Shown: in pieces, positions 5,049 through 6,113 of the stretch
How positions within the stretch are numbered: position 1 is the first letter of the stretch
How the letters are laid out: every line of letters begins with the position of its first letter
The notes under the pieces: model-generated
What the model saw: the letters and a program-made list of their open reading frames with translations, nothing else
What the model was told of the DNA's origin: nothing
Databases searched by the model: none
Translations under genes and position numbers: made by a program
Assembly (NCBI GenBank): GCA_910585665.1
Contig: CAJUFI010000111.1
Span: 1-6,113 of the forward strand
Origin: an uncultured Acetatifactor sp.
GTDB taxonomy: Bacteria > Bacillota > Clostridia > Lachnospirales > Lachnospiraceae
Direction: 5' to 3'
DNA length: 6,113 bases

Positions 5049-5981
5049 CTACAGCATGTCAGCCGTGTCCTCCCGGGCAAAAGCCTCGCTCAGCCATGCA
5101 CGAATTTTTGATATAATATTGATGATATCCTGATTGACGAAGTCGGTCGGCATCACCAGAGGCTCCTCCTCGTGGGATATCAGGTCTACGGAAATATCTT
5201 CCAGTATGCCCAGATCGGCTTCCGGCATCTGGATTCCGATTCGGGAGAGCAGCCATTCTCCCCTGGAAAGCGCCTCCGCGGGATTCTGTACCCGGAAGCG
5301 CAGGGCCATGGGTGCGTCGGATTTTCCCTCCGGCACATCGAAGCACAGGTTCGCGGACTCTGTCTCCAGGGTGAAGCGATAGCCGTCTTCCAGCCGCTCC
5401 CGTTTCATGGCCATGAGCATGACGAAATACTGCCCAGCCGTCAGTCTGTTGTCTTCCATGGCCAGGCGGAAGCTGCGGGCCGGGCTTAAGTCCACCCCCA
5501 ATACCTGCTCTACCTGCTCCAGCGTCATGTACAGGTTCCCGTCCTGCCGGGGCATCAGATAGCCCAGGACTGTATACTGCTCCGCCAGATGGCTGCGCAC
5601 GGCGTTGTACAGCATCGCTTCGTTTATGACACCAGTGTCATTTTCGAAGAAGAATTCCGTCAGAGGCTCCTCCGCGCCTGCCGGGTAAATGGTCATGCGG
5701 ATTCTGTCGAGCTGCGCGCGGCCTTTTATGGTGAGCCGATACAGTGACTCCTCTGAAATCCCCGTCAGCTTGGACAGGGTTCCGAACACCTTCCGCTGTT
5801 TGGCGGACAGCGTCCCCTGATCCAGCCCTGCAGTCAGTTCATATGAAAATCCGGGGGCGTCCATCTGTTCCTGGAGTGCCTTCGCCGCTTTCCATGCGGG
5901 ACGGCAGTAAAGGCATGCTCCCGTGACGGAGGCTGCCAGCAGGAAGAGAGCTGCCCACAGGACATATTTCTTTTTTTCCAT
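5049..5981 (-). CDS. N-terminally anchored extracytoplasmic protein of unknown function
   Basis: The 310-residue product begins MEKKK followed by a hydrophobic helix at about residues 6-24 (VLWAALFLLAASVTGACLY). This suits an uncleaved signal anchor or a signal peptide, with the rest outside the membrane. The sequence VTGAC is a poor lipobox because Thr replaces the usual Leu/Val at -3, so lipoprotein status is doubtful. The exported part alternates strands and helices: residues 44-56 (GFSYELTAGLDQG), 80-115 (LYRLTIKGRAQLDRIRMTIY), 140-165 (YMTLEQVEQVLGVD), 200-232, then an acidic C-terminal half with a helical end. No family or active site is recognised. ATG 5981 has a modest GGGGAA six bases upstream. 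It is the first gene of a two-gene minus operon with the membrane protein 15 bases downstream, suggesting that the two proteins work together at the envelope. The leader carries the structured elements at 6009-6074. Confidence 0.85.
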   Translation of the reverse strand: MEKKKYVLWAALFLLAASVTGACLYCRPAWKAAKALQEQMDAPGFSYELTAGLDQGTLSAKQRKVFGTLSKLTGISEESLYRLTIKGRAQLDRIRMTIYPAGAEEPLTEFFFENDTGVINEAMLYNAVRSHLAEQYTVLGYLMPRQDGNLYMTLEQVEQVLGVDLSPARSFRLAMEDNRLTAGQYFVMLMAMKRERLEDGYRFTLETESANLCFDVPEGKSDAPMALRFRVQNPAEALSRGEWLLSRIGIQMPEADLGILEDISVDLISHEEEPLVMPTDFVNQDIINIISKIRAWLSEAFAREDTADML

Positions 5982-6008
5982 CGTCTGTTCCCCGCTGTTC
6001 CTTCTTCT

Positions 6009-6052
6009 GCCTGCCGAAGGCGCCGCTGTCTTTTGACCGCGGCGGGGCAGGC
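6009..6052 (-). promoter_or_regulatory. long interrupted hairpin in the leader of the minus operon
   Basis: Three nested perfect arms are visible: GCCTGCC (6009-6015) with GGCAGGC (6046-6052), CGCCGC (6021-6026) with GCGGCG (6039-6044), and GTC (6028-6030) with GAC (6035-6037). They give about 16 pairs with a 5/1 internal loop and one mismatch, capped on the minus-strand RNA by an AAAA tetraloop. No U tract follows on either strand, so a simple terminator is unlikely. It lies about 28 bases before the ATG at 5981 and could affect mRNA stability or translation. Confidence 0.5.
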
Positions 6053-6062
6053 CGACAATATT
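6033..6062 (+). promoter_or_regulatory. candidate divergent promoter for a gene beyond the right edge
   Basis: TTGACC (6033-6038; five of six matches) is followed by an 18-bp spacer and AATATT (6057-6062; four of six). AGGAG at 6098-6102 could then serve a start codon just outside the window. The -35 sits in the leader hairpin and the -10 in the dyad. Confidence 0.3.
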
Positions 6063-6074
6063 AGGAATTGTCGG
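6052..6074. promoter_or_regulatory. 23-bp dyad, candidate operator
   Basis: CCGACAAT (6052-6059) and ATTGTCGG (6067-6074) are perfect 8-bp inverted arms around a 7-base spacer. This is the size and form of a binding site for a dimeric repressor. The spacer region contains TAATAT on the minus strand (6063-6058) and AATATT on the plus strand, both -10-like, so a bound protein would block transcription either way. No good -35 for the minus strand was found at 16-18 bp. The binding protein is unknown. Confidence 0.5.
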
Positions 6075-6113
6075 AAAATAACTGATGCAACTTGTTTAGG
6101 AGAAAGCCCAGAA

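Larger units (their letters stand above)
5982..6113. other. structured upstream region of the minus operon
   Basis: This 132-base non-coding region has a GC-rich hairpin (6009-6052) touching a 23-bp dyad (6052-6074), then AT-rich sequence with a ribosome-binding-like AGGAG on the plus strand (6098-6102). It probably drives the minus operon and perhaps a divergent gene starting beyond 6113. Confidence 0.5.

Noticed and set aside
5112..5117. Perfect TATAAT on the plus strand
   Set aside because: No -35-like sequence at 16-18 bp and it lies inside the coding end of the envelope gene, where it encodes an Ile/Asn-rich stretch.
5910..5921. Lipobox (VTGAC) in the envelope protein
   Set aside because: Position -3 is Thr rather than Leu/Val/Ile, so lipidation is not supported; called a signal anchor or signal peptide instead.

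Overview
The window looks like a chromosomal stretch of a Gram-positive anaerobe of the Clostridia, most like a gut Lachnospiraceae. The evidence is indirect: near-perfect AGGAGG ribosome-binding sites in front of most genes, GC-rich coding sequence separated by short and very AT-rich intergenic DNA, and protein styles (a lone HTH-like helical protein, a two-helix membrane protein, a TPR protein) that are common there. No rRNA, tRNA, transposase, integrase, phage gene or CRISPR array is visible. There are six genes, all of which I would call uncharacterised, and no gap between them exceeds about 160 bases.

Left part: an AT-rich gap (1-121), then a minus-strand gene (122-1057) for a 311-residue helical protein with a degenerate Xre-like helix-turn-helix. 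It starts with TTG behind a perfect Shine-Dalgarno. A 156-bp divergent intergenic region (1058-1213) separates it from a plus-strand three-gene operon. That operon encodes a small protein with a PEGA-like strand region and a glycine-zipper-like insert (1214-1681), a charged and then tyrosine-rich soluble protein of unknown function (1783-2802), and a 517-residue TPR-like helical repeat protein with two CxxC pairs (2824-4377). A strong hairpin (1715-1746) lies between the first and second operon genes.

Right part: a minus-strand operon of two membrane-linked proteins runs towards the plus operon and meets it tail to tail, the two stop codons sharing the bases TTAG at 4374-4377. Its first gene (5049-5981) encodes an N-terminally anchored extracytoplasmic protein. 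Its second (4374-5033) encodes a two-helix membrane protein with an outside domain of about 150 residues. Upstream lies a structured region: a long interrupted hairpin (6009-6052) next to a 23-bp perfect-arm dyad (6052-6074) whose centre holds candidate -10 elements in both directions. A ribosome-binding-like AGGAG at 6098-6102 suggests that a divergent gene starts just past the right edge.

How the genes work together is inference only. The divergent HTH-like protein could control the plus operon, whose products look like a scaffold (TPR) plus partners. The two minus-strand products probably act together at the cell envelope. No enzyme active site is visible in any of the six proteins, so no biochemical function is claimed.
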